5,985 nucleotides of DNA from Bacteroidota bacterium (GCA_003556985.1 PWPZ01000096.1:1-5985), one strand, 5' to 3'; shown: positions 1 to 5,985, counted from the stretch's first letter. Numbers and translations: made by a program. The notes: generated by a model from the letters alone, not told the origin.

Positions 1-636
1 CATAAGGGGCGGTTGATCTTCGGTGAACTTTCCGGAAAAAAGGTAGTAGCCATGCAGGGACGGTTTCATTTTTATGAGGGTTACACAATGAGGGAAGTTA
101 CTTTCCCCGTAAGGGTTATGAAGTTCCTTGGCATCAAATATCTGCTGGTATCAAATGCCAGCGGAGGGGTTAATCCAGAATATGAGATTGGCGACCTGAT
201 GGTGCTTAACGATCATATCAACCTCCTGCCCAGTCCGCTGATAGGCCAGAACCACGAAGAGTTCGGACCGCGGTTTCCCGATATGAGCGAGACTTATGAC
301 CATGAGATGATTTCAGCTGCAATGTCAATAGCACGAAAGCATAATATAAAGGCGCATCAGGGTTGTTATGTCGGCGTTACCGGTCCCGCGCTGGAAACAC
401 CTAAAGAATACGAATATTTCAGGATAATTGGCGGCGATACGGTAGGAATGTCAACCGTACCTGAAATTATAGCAGCCAGGCAAATGGACCTGCGTTGTTT
501 TGCCATTTCTATCATAACCGACCTTGGGGTGCCCGGCAGGATCGTCAAGGTTACCCTGGAGGATGTTAAACAGGCTGCAGAACGCGCAGAGCCTGATATG
601 ACCGTTATAATGAAGGAAATACTTGCCTCCTTATAA
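1..636 (+). CDS. Purine nucleoside phosphorylase, trimeric (PNP/MTAP) type; 5' end outside the window
   Basis: Cytoplasmic purine salvage enzyme that cleaves purine (deoxy)ribonucleosides with phosphate to free base and (deoxy)ribose-1-phosphate. The reading frame is open from base 1 (His-Lys-Gly-Arg), so the TTG at 13 is internal; 211 codons remain of a usual ~270, and about 60 N-terminal residues with the phosphate-binding Ser are missing. Visible family motifs, numbered as in human PNP: His64 at 1-3, the GRFHxYEGY block (Arg84, His86, Tyr88) at 61-75, SNASGG (Asn115) near 154, the GP-x-x-ET loop with Glu201 at 394-396, and VGMSTVPE (Met219/Ser220) near 448. Two contact positions differ: the Asn243 site is Asp (520-522) and the His257 site is Leu (556-558). 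The trimeric fold is certain; whether it prefers inosine/guanosine or also takes 6-aminopurines is open. It converges on the lamin-tail gene, and no clear terminator follows. Confidence 0.95.
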   Translation, partial: HKGRLIFGELSGKKVVAMQGRFHFYEGYTMREVTFPVRVMKFLGIKYLLVSNASGGVNPEYEIGDLMVLNDHINLLPSPLIGQNHEEFGPRFPDMSETYDHEMISAAMSIARKHNIKAHQGCYVGVTGPALETPKEYEYFRIIGGDTVGMSTVPEIIAARQMDLRCFAISIITDLGVPGRIVKVTLEDVKQAAERAEPDMTVIMKEILASL

Positions 637-784
637 CCTTTTTACTTTTATGGTTAAGCCGCGGTATATGCGGGTCCAGCTTAATTTTTATCAGCCATTG
701 CTTTCCAGGAAAGATTCGGATATCTTACTGATAACCCCGGAATAGTGCTTTAAATTTGCGTGGGCAGCTTACGTATATGGGTTG
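637..784. other. Convergent intergenic spacer without a recognisable element
   Basis: This spacer lies between the stop codons of the phosphorylase (+) and the lamin-tail gene (-). It contains only weak inverted repeats: a 4-bp stem at 659-673, and CTTTCC-A-GGAAAG at 701-713, whose 1-base centre is too short for a hairpin loop. Neither is followed by a T-run on either strand. No ORF or RNA gene is supported. Confidence 0.6.
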
Positions 785-2857
785 TTACCATGTCAGGACT
801 ACCGGTTCCTTGAATTTTCTGACTTCCCCGTCAGGATGAAATAATTCCATCATTATAATATATATACCCTGCCGGGGAATGGAATTTGCTTCATTGCGCC
901 CGTTCCAGTAATATTTGCCCGAGAAGCCCAGAAGTTCGTTTCTTACAAGTCTTTTTACAAGCCTTCCCCGTGAGTCGAAGACGTTAATGGTGGCAGCATA
1001 TCCTGGGTTTTCAAGATTGTAATTAATTTCTATTGATTCATGGTCACTGCTGCCGTGGGAGAATACTTTCGGCTCTACAGTAAGAGATACCGATTCGGCG
1101 GGTATAGTACCGGGTGCCTGTGAATTTTTGTAGCCGGGAGTGGCAAACCCCGCTGTCTCGCTTGCGCTGTGCCAGTTGGATGCATCTGAGGCCGGCCGGC
1201 TTAAGCTGAGCCTTTCAAGAGAAACGCCTTTTCTGTTTACAAGAAGGGGAGAGTGCATATCGGATGTATAACTCATTTCTTCCAGCAAGTCCATCTGCAG
1301 GCCGGATATAGCAATGGTTCCCTGTTCATTGTGCATCGGAGGCAGTCTGTCCATTGTTACAAAAGAGTTGCGGCAGGGTGAATAATAATGATCCATTACC
1401 GTTTCCGGGTCGGTTGTAAGTACCAGATATTCGCCCGGGAAGAAAAGGTATCCTTCGGGAGCTATTATGTATGAACGATCCGGTTGGCCCTCCCTTATTC
1501 CTGAGAGGACAAGGCTTTTCAGATCAAATGTTCTGTGGGCAGTTGTGTTAACAAGCTCCACGAACCCTGCTCCCCCTGGAAGGGGATTGAAAAGAATCTC
1601 ATTTATGATTATATCATTTCGCTCCGGCGTTCCGGGGAGAGCAAACCTTATTTCCGTATTGCCGGCAGTGATTTTGTTTCCTGCACAATCATACAGTCTG
1701 CCGCCATCTATATTTAATAAGTATATCGTGTTTTCTTCAAACAAGCTTCCAAAATGCAGATCGACCGCATCATAAAACGGTTTTACGGGGATCGAGTAAA
1801 GAGGGTGACCGGGCCCTTCCGCAAAGAACTGCCCCGGAAGCCAGTCCGCCTCAGGATGCATTGATTCACTGAAGTGGAGTCTTATACTGCTTTGCGATAG
1901 AGTGGTTGCCCTGACCGCTGCGGGGGACCGGTAGTCGGGGTTATCGCTTCTGATCGAATTAGTCCGGCCGGGAGTACCTCCCCGGGGATCATTTGAGGCC
2001 CTCCAGTTCGTTCCGCCGCCGCAGGGATTGAACGGATCGATCTGCTCAAGCGACCATCCTCCCGATTCTTTAAGGCTGTTGCCATACCATTTGTCGGAAT
2101 ACCTGACTGCCGAGATCACATTTGCTTCCTGGTCGCGGAGCACTATTGTCTGACCTCCCATTGCCAGAACGGGGAAAGAAGCAATTCCGGCAACCTGACC
2201 AAACTGCCTCAGCAGGGGCTTATATTTTTCATGAGAGATCAGCAGATAATCCCCCGGCTCCATTATTCTGTCGCCGGTAATGACCCTTGAGGTCGATCCC
2301 ACGGTAATTGTCCAGTTTTGTAAATTTACCGGGTAAGGGGAACGGTTATACAATTCTATATATTCTGCTTCCGGCAGTTGTGCCGATGGGGCGGGGCGGG
2401 CCATAATCTCATTTATAACCACATCAAACGGAGATGCTTTAGCCGCAATGGTATCGCTGGTGCCGGGAAAAACCTCAGAAGTGCTCATCGTTGCAGAACC
2501 TGAAGTTACAAGGCCTTCCGTTATGCCCGGGACTGCGGCATCCAGTCCGGCAGAGACTGCAAAATTAGACGGGACAGCGGCACTCAGTTCTGCATAGTCA
2601 GCAACAACAGACGGGACAGCAGCACTCAATTCTGCAGAGTCAGCAAAAACAGACGGGACAGCGGCACTTAAAGCGGCAGGGTATATTGCAGCTGGGTATT
2701 CTGCATCAAAGCTTGCTGAATCAGGGTTTACGCCGGCAATGCTTAAAATTGAAATTGCAGCAGCGCTAATTATTGCAGTAGCGTTAAGACAGCAGTCCGG
2801 CACAAAAAACAATCCTTTTACTAACATCTTTCCGAATTGGAAATAAGCTTTTTGCAT
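785..2857 (-). CDS. Secreted lamin-tail-domain protein with FlgD-like C-terminal domain
   Basis: Predicted cell-surface or secreted structural protein; no catalytic domain is visible, and its partner is unknown. Order of parts (690 residues): basic N-terminus and hydrophobic signal segment (about 11-43), with no lipobox cysteine; Ala/Ser/Pro-rich linker with a 14-residue repeat (about 63-111); first lamin-tail domain (about 145-303), from VVINEIMARP to NWRASNDPRGGTPG; SbsA-like Ig domain (about 312-408) with the LHFSESM and YDCAGNKI signatures; second lamin-tail domain (about 413-578), starting IIINEILFNP and ending FATPGY; and a FlgD-like/type IX sorting-type beta domain (about 590-690) with PKVFS, INVFDSRGRLV, YYWNGRNE and IPRQGIYII. 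Such architectures are common in Bacteroidota and often linked to type IX secretion; secretion by that route is inference. Met11 (codon 2825-2827) is a plausible alternative start: GGAAAG lies just upstream, and it gives a more ordinary signal peptide. It is transcribed divergently from asd. Confidence 0.85.
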   Translation of the reverse strand: MQKAYFQFGKMLVKGLFFVPDCCLNATAIISAAAISILSIAGVNPDSASFDAEYPAAIYPAALSAAVPSVFADSAELSAAVPSVVADYAELSAAVPSNFAVSAGLDAAVPGITEGLVTSGSATMSTSEVFPGTSDTIAAKASPFDVVINEIMARPAPSAQLPEAEYIELYNRSPYPVNLQNWTITVGSTSRVITGDRIMEPGDYLLISHEKYKPLLRQFGQVAGIASFPVLAMGGQTIVLRDQEANVISAVRYSDKWYGNSLKESGGWSLEQIDPFNPCGGGTNWRASNDPRGGTPGRTNSIRSDNPDYRSPAAVRATTLSQSSIRLHFSESMHPEADWLPGQFFAEGPGHPLYSIPVKPFYDAVDLHFGSLFEENTIYLLNIDGGRLYDCAGNKITAGNTEIRFALPGTPERNDIIINEILFNPLPGGAGFVELVNTTAHRTFDLKSLVLSGIREGQPDRSYIIAPEGYLFFPGEYLVLTTDPETVMDHYYSPCRNSFVTMDRLPPMHNEQGTIAISGLQMDLLEEMSYTSDMHSPLLVNRKGVSLERLSLSRPASDASNWHSASETAGFATPGYKNSQAPGTIPAESVSLTVEPKVFSHGSSDHESIEINYNLENPGYAATINVFDSRGRLVKRLVRNELLGFSGKYYWNGRNEANSIPRQGIYIIMMELFHPDGEVRKFKEPVVLTW
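2525..2671 (-). repeat. 42-bp in-frame tandem repeat, about 3.5 units
   Basis: Units lie at 2630-2671, 2588-2629 and 2546-2587, with a partial unit at 2525-2545. By eye, the first two match at 38 of 42 positions and the second and third at about 32 of 42. Each unit encodes 14 residues of the form LSAAVPSxxAxxAx (residues 63-76, 77-90, 91-104, then a partial LDAAVPG). Because 42 is a multiple of three, copy number can change without breaking the frame. The array sits between the signal peptide and the first lamin-tail domain, consistent with a flexible spacer. Confidence 0.9.
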
Positions 2858-3024
2858 AAGTTACAAAAAATAAAATTAAGCGTGAATCATGTTAAATATA
2901 TAACATAAAGTTGTAAAAAATATATAGATTTATGATTTGGGGTGATTTTGAAACGTAACTGTGACAATTTACCACATATGCCGTATTTTTGCCATTAGTA
3001 TTAATCTGTAAATATTATTCTGAT
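2858..3024. promoter_or_regulatory. AT-rich divergent promoter region (lamin-tail gene / asd)
   Basis: Both flanking genes point away from this spacer, so it must hold at least two promoters or their remnants. It is clearly richer in A+T than the flanking genes. The asd-side promoter is listed separately. On the minus strand the closest thing to a -7 element is TATTTTTTG (2864-2872), which has one extra T relative to TAnnTTTG. If used, it would start transcription close to the annotated ATG at 2857 and would fit better with the internal start Met11. No riboswitch or strong hairpin is visible. Confidence 0.5.
2961..2991 (+). promoter_or_regulatory. Bacteroidota-type sigma-A promoter for asd
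   Basis: TATTTTTG at 2984-2991 matches the Bacteroidetes -7 consensus TAnnTTTG exactly. GTG at 2961-2963 sits 20 bases upstream, where TTG is expected, so the -33 element is a 2-of-3 match. Transcription would begin around 2996-3000, leaving an AT-rich leader of about 25-30 bases before the ATG at 3025. The leader has no Shine-Dalgarno sequence, which is usual in this phylum. Confidence 0.6.
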
Positions 3025-4014
3025 ATGCGAGTTGCTGTTGTTGGTGCCACCGGACTGGTTGGCGGTGTTATGTTAAAGGTACTTGAGGAGCGAAATTTCC
3101 CGGTTGAAGAGTTGATACCCGTTGCTTCTGAACGTTCTGCCGGAAAGATAATTGAATTTGGCGGAAAATCTGCTGTAGTTGTTACTCCTGAAGATGCTCT
3201 TGCACTTAAGCCCGATCTGGCCCTCTTTTCTGCAGGTGGAGAAATGTCGCTTTTGTGGGCGAAAAGGTTTACCGGTAACGGGTCGGTTGTTATCGATAAC
3301 AGTTCAGCCTGGAGGATGGATCCGGAGATTCCCCTGATAGTGCCCGAAGTGAACGGAACCTTCCTGACAAAGGGTCACCGGCTCATAGCCAATCCAAATT
3401 GTTCAACCATCCAGATGGTTATGGTGGTAGCTCCTCTTCATAAAGAAATAGGTATCAGACGTCTGGTTGTATCCACGTACCAGTCAGTTACCGGAACCGG
3501 TGTGAAGGCTGTCCGTCAGCTGGAAGATGAAAGGCAGGGAATTTTGGGAGAAAAGGCCTACAATTACGTGATTGACAAGAATTGTATTCCACAGTGCGAT
3601 GTATTCACTCCCAACGGCTACACAAAGGAAGAGATGAAGCTGGTAAATGAAACCCGTAAAATTCTATCTGACGAATCCATAGGCATTACTGCCACGGCTG
3701 TCCGGGTACCTGTTTCAGGCGGTCATTCGGAATCGGTGAATCTGGAATTCAACCAGGATTACGATATTGACAGGGTAAAAAGAATTCTAAGCCAGTCGCC
3801 CGGAATTATCGTGCTGGATGATCCCGCAAGCAATCAATATCCCATGCCGGCCATGACTGAAAACCGTGATGAGGTATTCGTAGGCAGAATAAGGAGGGAT
3901 TACTCAGCCCTAAATGCACTGAATATGTGGATAGTGGCCGATAACCTGCGAAAAGGGGCGGCTACCAACACAATTCAGATAGCCGAGTATATGCTGAAAG
4001 CCGGTTTAATATAA
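3025..4014 (+). CDS. asd: Aspartate-semialdehyde dehydrogenase
   Basis: Catalyses NADPH-dependent reduction of L-4-aspartyl phosphate to L-aspartate-4-semialdehyde, the branch-point intermediate for lysine/diaminopimelate, threonine and methionine; cytoplasmic. The 329-residue length is normal for the shorter subgroup found in Gram-positives and Bacteroidota. Visible: the N-terminal dinucleotide-binding GATGLVG (residues 7-13), substrate-binding AWR (Arg97), the nucleophile in NPNCST (Cys126), Gln153 in TYQSVTGTG, Arg227 and acid/base His234 in VRVPVSGGHSESVN, and the C-terminal signature WIVADNLRKGAATNTIQIAE (302-321). All key residues are intact. An in-frame TTG at 2989 would add 12 residues, but it lies inside the predicted -7 element; the ATG at 3025 begins exactly at the conserved MRVAVVGATG. 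The stop overlaps the end of convergent hflX by 9 bp, leaving no room for a dedicated terminator. Confidence 0.97.
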   Translation: MRVAVVGATGLVGGVMLKVLEERNFPVEELIPVASERSAGKIIEFGGKSAVVVTPEDALALKPDLALFSAGGEMSLLWAKRFTGNGSVVIDNSSAWRMDPEIPLIVPEVNGTFLTKGHRLIANPNCSTIQMVMVVAPLHKEIGIRRLVVSTYQSVTGTGVKAVRQLEDERQGILGEKAYNYVIDKNCIPQCDVFTPNGYTKEEMKLVNETRKILSDESIGITATAVRVPVSGGHSESVNLEFNQDYDIDRVKRILSQSPGIIVLDDPASNQYPMPAMTENRDEVFVGRIRRDYSALNALNMWIVADNLRKGAATNTIQIAEYMLKAGLI

Positions 4015-5208
4015 AAAACTGTCATACGGGTACCTTTTGGCGTGAATTTCCTTTGCCCGGTCGTAAATTAGCCTGCGTAACTGATCTAAATTTGTTTTAT
4101 TTTTGGCGGAAATAAAAATGCAGGGCTCGTTGTTCCTGGCCATCCAGGTATTTTCCAGCTCCTCCAGGCTAATATTCTCTTTGCCCGGAGGGGTAAGATC
4201 ATCCTCATCCCTGGGAACATGATTATACTGGTCTATCTTGTTGAAAACCATATATACCGGTTTGTCGGCCACATCCATATCCCGGAGAGTCTGGTTGACG
4301 ATGCCTATTTGTTCTTCAAAACTGGGATGTGATATATCAACCACATGAAGCAGTATGTCAGATTCCCTGACTTCATCGAGAGTTGACTTGAACGACTCCA
4401 CAAGCTGATGCGGCAACTTTCTAATAAATCCCACAGTATCGGAAAGCAGAAAAGGCAGGTTTCCAATTACCACCTTGCGTACAGTGGTATCGAGTGTTAC
4501 AAAAAGCTTATTCTCAGCATAAACCGCCGATTTGCTCAACAGGTTCATAATGGTTGACTTGCCGACGTTAGTATAGCCCACCAGCGAAACCCTTACCATC
4601 CTGCTCCTGCTTTTGCGCTGGGTTGCCATTTGTTTGTCGATCTTCTCCAGCCTCTGCTGCAGTTTGGCAATTTTATCACGTACAATACGCCGGTCGGTCT
4701 CGATCTCGGTTTCACCGGGACCCCTTAGTCCGATACCCCCCCTTTGTCTTTCCAGGTGTGTCCATAAGCCTGTCAGTCTCGGGAGAAGATACTGGTACTG
4801 CGCAAGCTCTACCTGGGTGCGGGCATGAGCAGTCTTGGCACGTTTGGCGAAGATGTCAAGTATAAGATTAGTCCGGTCTATTACCCGGCAACCAAGTATT
4901 TTTTCAATATTTCTGAACTGTGACGCTGATAGTTCATCATCAAAAATTGTCAGATCAATTTCGTTGGTATTAACATATTCCTGTATTTCAGACAGCTTGC
5001 CGGAGCCAATATAGGTCCGGGGATTAGGTATGTCAACCCTCTGGATAAACTTTTCCACCGGTCTTGCTCCGGCCGATTCGGTAAGAAAAGCCAGTTCATT
5101 AAGATAATCATCTACCTCTTCCGGCGACTGGTCCTGATTGATTACACCGATCAGTATGGCTTTTTCCTGTTTTATTTCTGTTGACAGGGGTTTTTCTATA
5201 TATGTCAT
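4006..5208 (-). CDS. hflX: GTPase HflX, ribosome-associated
   Basis: GTP- and ATP-hydrolysing TRAFAC-class protein of the Obg-HflX group; in studied bacteria it binds the 50S subunit and splits stalled or hibernating ribosomes under stress. The 400-residue product has an N-terminal HflX domain (about 15-120), the HflX signature HARTQVELAQYQYLLPRLTGLWTHL region (128-152) followed by GGIGLRGPGETEIETDRR (157-174), a coiled-coil linker (about 175-200), and a GTPase domain with G1 GYTNVGKST (211-219), G2 in TLDTT (238-242), G3 DTVG (257-260), G4 NKID (323-326) and G5 SAK (367-369). It appears intact. The frame extends 33 codons further to an ATG at 5305-5307, but that stretch translates the terminator hairpin; the ATG at 5206-5208 has AGGAAG upstream and starts a normal-length HflX. 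It lies downstream of tonB on the same strand and is convergent with asd. Confidence 0.96.
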   Translation of the reverse strand: MTYIEKPLSTEIKQEKAILIGVINQDQSPEEVDDYLNELAFLTESAGARPVEKFIQRVDIPNPRTYIGSGKLSEIQEYVNTNEIDLTIFDDELSASQFRNIEKILGCRVIDRTNLILDIFAKRAKTAHARTQVELAQYQYLLPRLTGLWTHLERQRGGIGLRGPGETEIETDRRIVRDKIAKLQQRLEKIDKQMATQRKSRSRMVRVSLVGYTNVGKSTIMNLLSKSAVYAENKLFVTLDTTVRKVVIGNLPFLLSDTVGFIRKLPHQLVESFKSTLDEVRESDILLHVVDISHPSFEEQIGIVNQTLRDMDVADKPVYMVFNKIDQYNHVPRDEDDLTPPGKENISLEELENTWMARNNEPCIFISAKNKTNLDQLRRLIYDRAKEIHAKRYPYDSFLY

Positions 5209-5212
5209 ATTT

Positions 5213-5218
5213 CTTCCT
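5213..5218 (-). promoter_or_regulatory. Shine-Dalgarno sequence of hflX
   Basis: On the minus strand AGGAAG precedes the ATG at 5206-5208, with 6 bases between the AGGA core and the start codon. It is the clearest ribosome-binding site in the window and decides the hflX start in favour of this ATG over the in-frame ATG 99 bases upstream. Confidence 0.75.
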
Positions 5219-5234
5219 GTATGTCTATTAAGCC

Positions 5235-5267
5235 AAAAAAACCCTGATACTTTATCAGGGTTTTTTA
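5235..5267 (-). terminator. Strong intrinsic terminator after the tonB gene, bidirectional
   Basis: CCCTGATA (5242-5249) pairs perfectly with TATCAGGG (5253-5260) around a 3-base loop. The stem is extended by A-T pairing of 5236-5241 with 5261-5266. On the minus strand the stem is followed by a run of seven T, and on the plus strand by six T, so it could stop transcription either way. It lies 27 bases past the stop codon of tonB and 26 bases before the hflX start. Confidence 0.93.
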
Positions 5268-5293
5268 ATCTTTTCACTAAGGCATTTCCCGTC

Positions 5294-5980
5294 TTATTGC
5301 AGAACAAAATTAATGGGGAACGTAAATGCTACGCGAACAGGTTCCCCTCTTTGCCTTCCGGGAGTCCACGTTGGTGAGGACATTACCACCCTGAGCGCCT
5401 CGCGGTCAAGTGACGGGTCAACACCCCTTACCACTGTTGCATCGGAAACTGTGCCGTCTTCATTTACAACAAACTGAACGAAAACTCTTCCCTGTATTCC
5501 GTTTTCAGCAGCAATCTGCGGATAACGCAGGTTCTCGGCAATGTATTTACGGAAACCATCCTGACCGCCACCCTGAAAGTCAGGCATGTCTTCAACTATG
5601 AAGAATATCTCTGCTTCTTCTTCTTCTTCTTCCTGAATTGCCATCTGCTGGAAATCAATGCGGGTATCAGGCCTTGCTTCAACATCATCAATGAAAATGT
5701 CATCGTCAATATCAACGTCATCCTCTACGATTTCCAGTGTTTCGGTAACCTGTGGCGGTGGAGGAGGCGGTGGGGGCTGAATCTCTTCCGGCCTGGTTAT
5801 GGGTATGATCTCCTCTTCCATAACCACATCGGATAACTCGCCAAGTTGACCTGTAGTAACTTCCCTGGTTGTCCATTCAAAGGCTATCAGCAACAGTGCC
5901 AGCACTGTTACCATTCCAATTTGAAGAAACAATCCCTTTTTCTTTTCAAGATTAGCTTTGTCGGATTTCTTAAGTTCCAT
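5294..5980 (-). CDS. Energy transducer TonB
   Basis: Inner-membrane-anchored periplasm-spanning protein that passes proton-motive-force energy from ExbB/ExbD to TonB-dependent outer-membrane receptors. The 228 residues show: a basic cytosolic N-terminus (1-16), one transmembrane anchor (about 17-35, LFLQIGMVTVLALLLIAFE), an acidic periplasmic region starting VVMEEEIIPITRPEE, eight consecutive prolines (69-76), a very acidic stretch (84-100) and six Glu (117-122), then the TonB C-terminal domain (about 141-228) with YPQIAAENGIQGRVFVQFVV, GTVSDATVVRG, LDREALRVV and the W-x-P-G-R turn. The Pro stretch is not alternated with Lys as in E. coli TonB; the linker is mostly acidic, as is usual in Bacteroidota. 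The ATG at 5978-5980 fits the family N-terminus, but only 5 upstream bases are visible, so the promoter and ribosome-binding site are outside the window. Several paralogues are usual per genome, so I give no numbered symbol. No exbB or exbD is in the window. Confidence 0.94.
   Translation of the reverse strand: MELKKSDKANLEKKKGLFLQIGMVTVLALLLIAFEWTTREVTTGQLGELSDVVMEEEIIPITRPEEIQPPPPPPPPQVTETLEIVEDDVDIDDDIFIDDVEARPDTRIDFQQMAIQEEEEEEAEIFFIVEDMPDFQGGGQDGFRKYIAENLRYPQIAAENGIQGRVFVQFVVNEDGTVSDATVVRGVDPSLDREALRVVMSSPTWTPGRQRGEPVRVAFTFPINFVLQ
5615..5632 (-). repeat. (GAA)6 trinucleotide repeat in the TonB gene
   Basis: On the coding strand six identical GAA codons in a row encode Glu117-Glu122 in the acidic periplasmic linker. 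The uniform codon choice makes it a true microsatellite, unlike the nearby proline stretch (5753-5776), which mixes CCC, CCA, CCG and CCT. Gain or loss of units would keep the frame. Confidence 0.85.
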
Positions 5981-5985
5981 TTTTC

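Noticed and set aside
634..673. Possible terminator after the phosphorylase gene (taacc/ggtta and ccgc/gcgg stems)
   Set aside because: Stems are only 4-5 bp, with a long loop or without a following T-run, so they are too weak to call.
701..713. Perfect inverted repeat CTTTCC-A-GGAAAG in the convergent spacer
   Set aside because: It is short, the 1-base centre cannot form a hairpin loop, it has no T-run, and there is no promoter nearby to suggest an operator; chance is the simplest explanation.
1467..2085. Open frames on both strands within the lamin-tail gene
   Set aside because: They are out-of-frame shadows of a long gene with clear domain signatures and have no recognisable start context or homology.
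2858..3024. Lysine or other riboswitch ahead of asd
   Set aside because: The predicted leader is only about 25-30 bases and the spacer shows no extended stem structure, too little for a lysine riboswitch.
4613..4865. Plus-strand open frames opposite hflX (71 and 80 codons)
   Set aside because: They lie antisense to the highly conserved HflX signature and linker, overlap each other in different frames and resemble no known protein; they are shadows.
5305..5312. Minus-strand TAATTTTG matching the Bacteroidetes -7 consensus inside the end of tonB
   Set aside because: No TTG lies 19-21 bases upstream, it encodes the conserved TonB C-terminal residues NFVLQ, and transcripts from it would meet the strong terminator before hflX.
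5753..5776. Proline stretch of TonB as a microsatellite
   Set aside because: The eight codons use four different synonymous triplets, so it is selected at protein level and not a slippage repeat.

Overview
This window looks like chromosomal housekeeping DNA from a member of the Bacteroidota (Bacteroidetes), probably a free-living or environmental lineage. The evidence is: a TonB with the short basic N-terminus and single anchor typical of that phylum; a lamin-tail-domain surface protein with a FlgD-like/sorting-type C-terminus; a perfect TAnnTTTG -7 promoter element in front of asd; and starts that mostly lack a Shine-Dalgarno sequence. I see no mobile element, tRNA, rRNA, CRISPR array or phage gene.

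Layout, left to right. Positions 1-636 (+) are the 3' three quarters of a trimeric purine nucleoside phosphorylase gene cut by the window edge. Positions 785-2857 (-) encode a 690-residue secreted protein: signal peptide, an Ala/Ser-rich repeat linker built from 42-bp tandem units, lamin-tail domain, Ig-like domain, second lamin-tail domain, FlgD-like C-terminal domain. A 167-bp AT-rich divergent promoter region separates it from asd at 3025-4014 (+), aspartate-semialdehyde dehydrogenase. asd overlaps, tail to tail by 9 bp, the ribosome-associated GTPase gene hflX at 4006-5208 (-). A strong bidirectional intrinsic terminator at 5235-5267 separates hflX from the upstream, co-directional tonB-type gene at 5294-5980 (-), whose start codon is almost at the right window edge.

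The genes do not form an obvious pathway: they cover purine salvage, surface structure, aspartate-family amino-acid and diaminopimelate synthesis, ribosome rescue under stress, and energy transduction to outer-membrane transporters. Strand changes and the terminator indicate separate transcription units, except that hflX may depend partly on read-through from tonB.

Two long open frames start too early. The in-frame TTG upstream of asd lies inside the promoter -7 element, and the upstream ATG of hflX would translate the terminator hairpin. I found no convincing previously undescribed system. The most useful leads are the substituted base- and 5'-OH-contact positions in the phosphorylase, the young tandem repeat in the surface protein, and the terminator in front of hflX.
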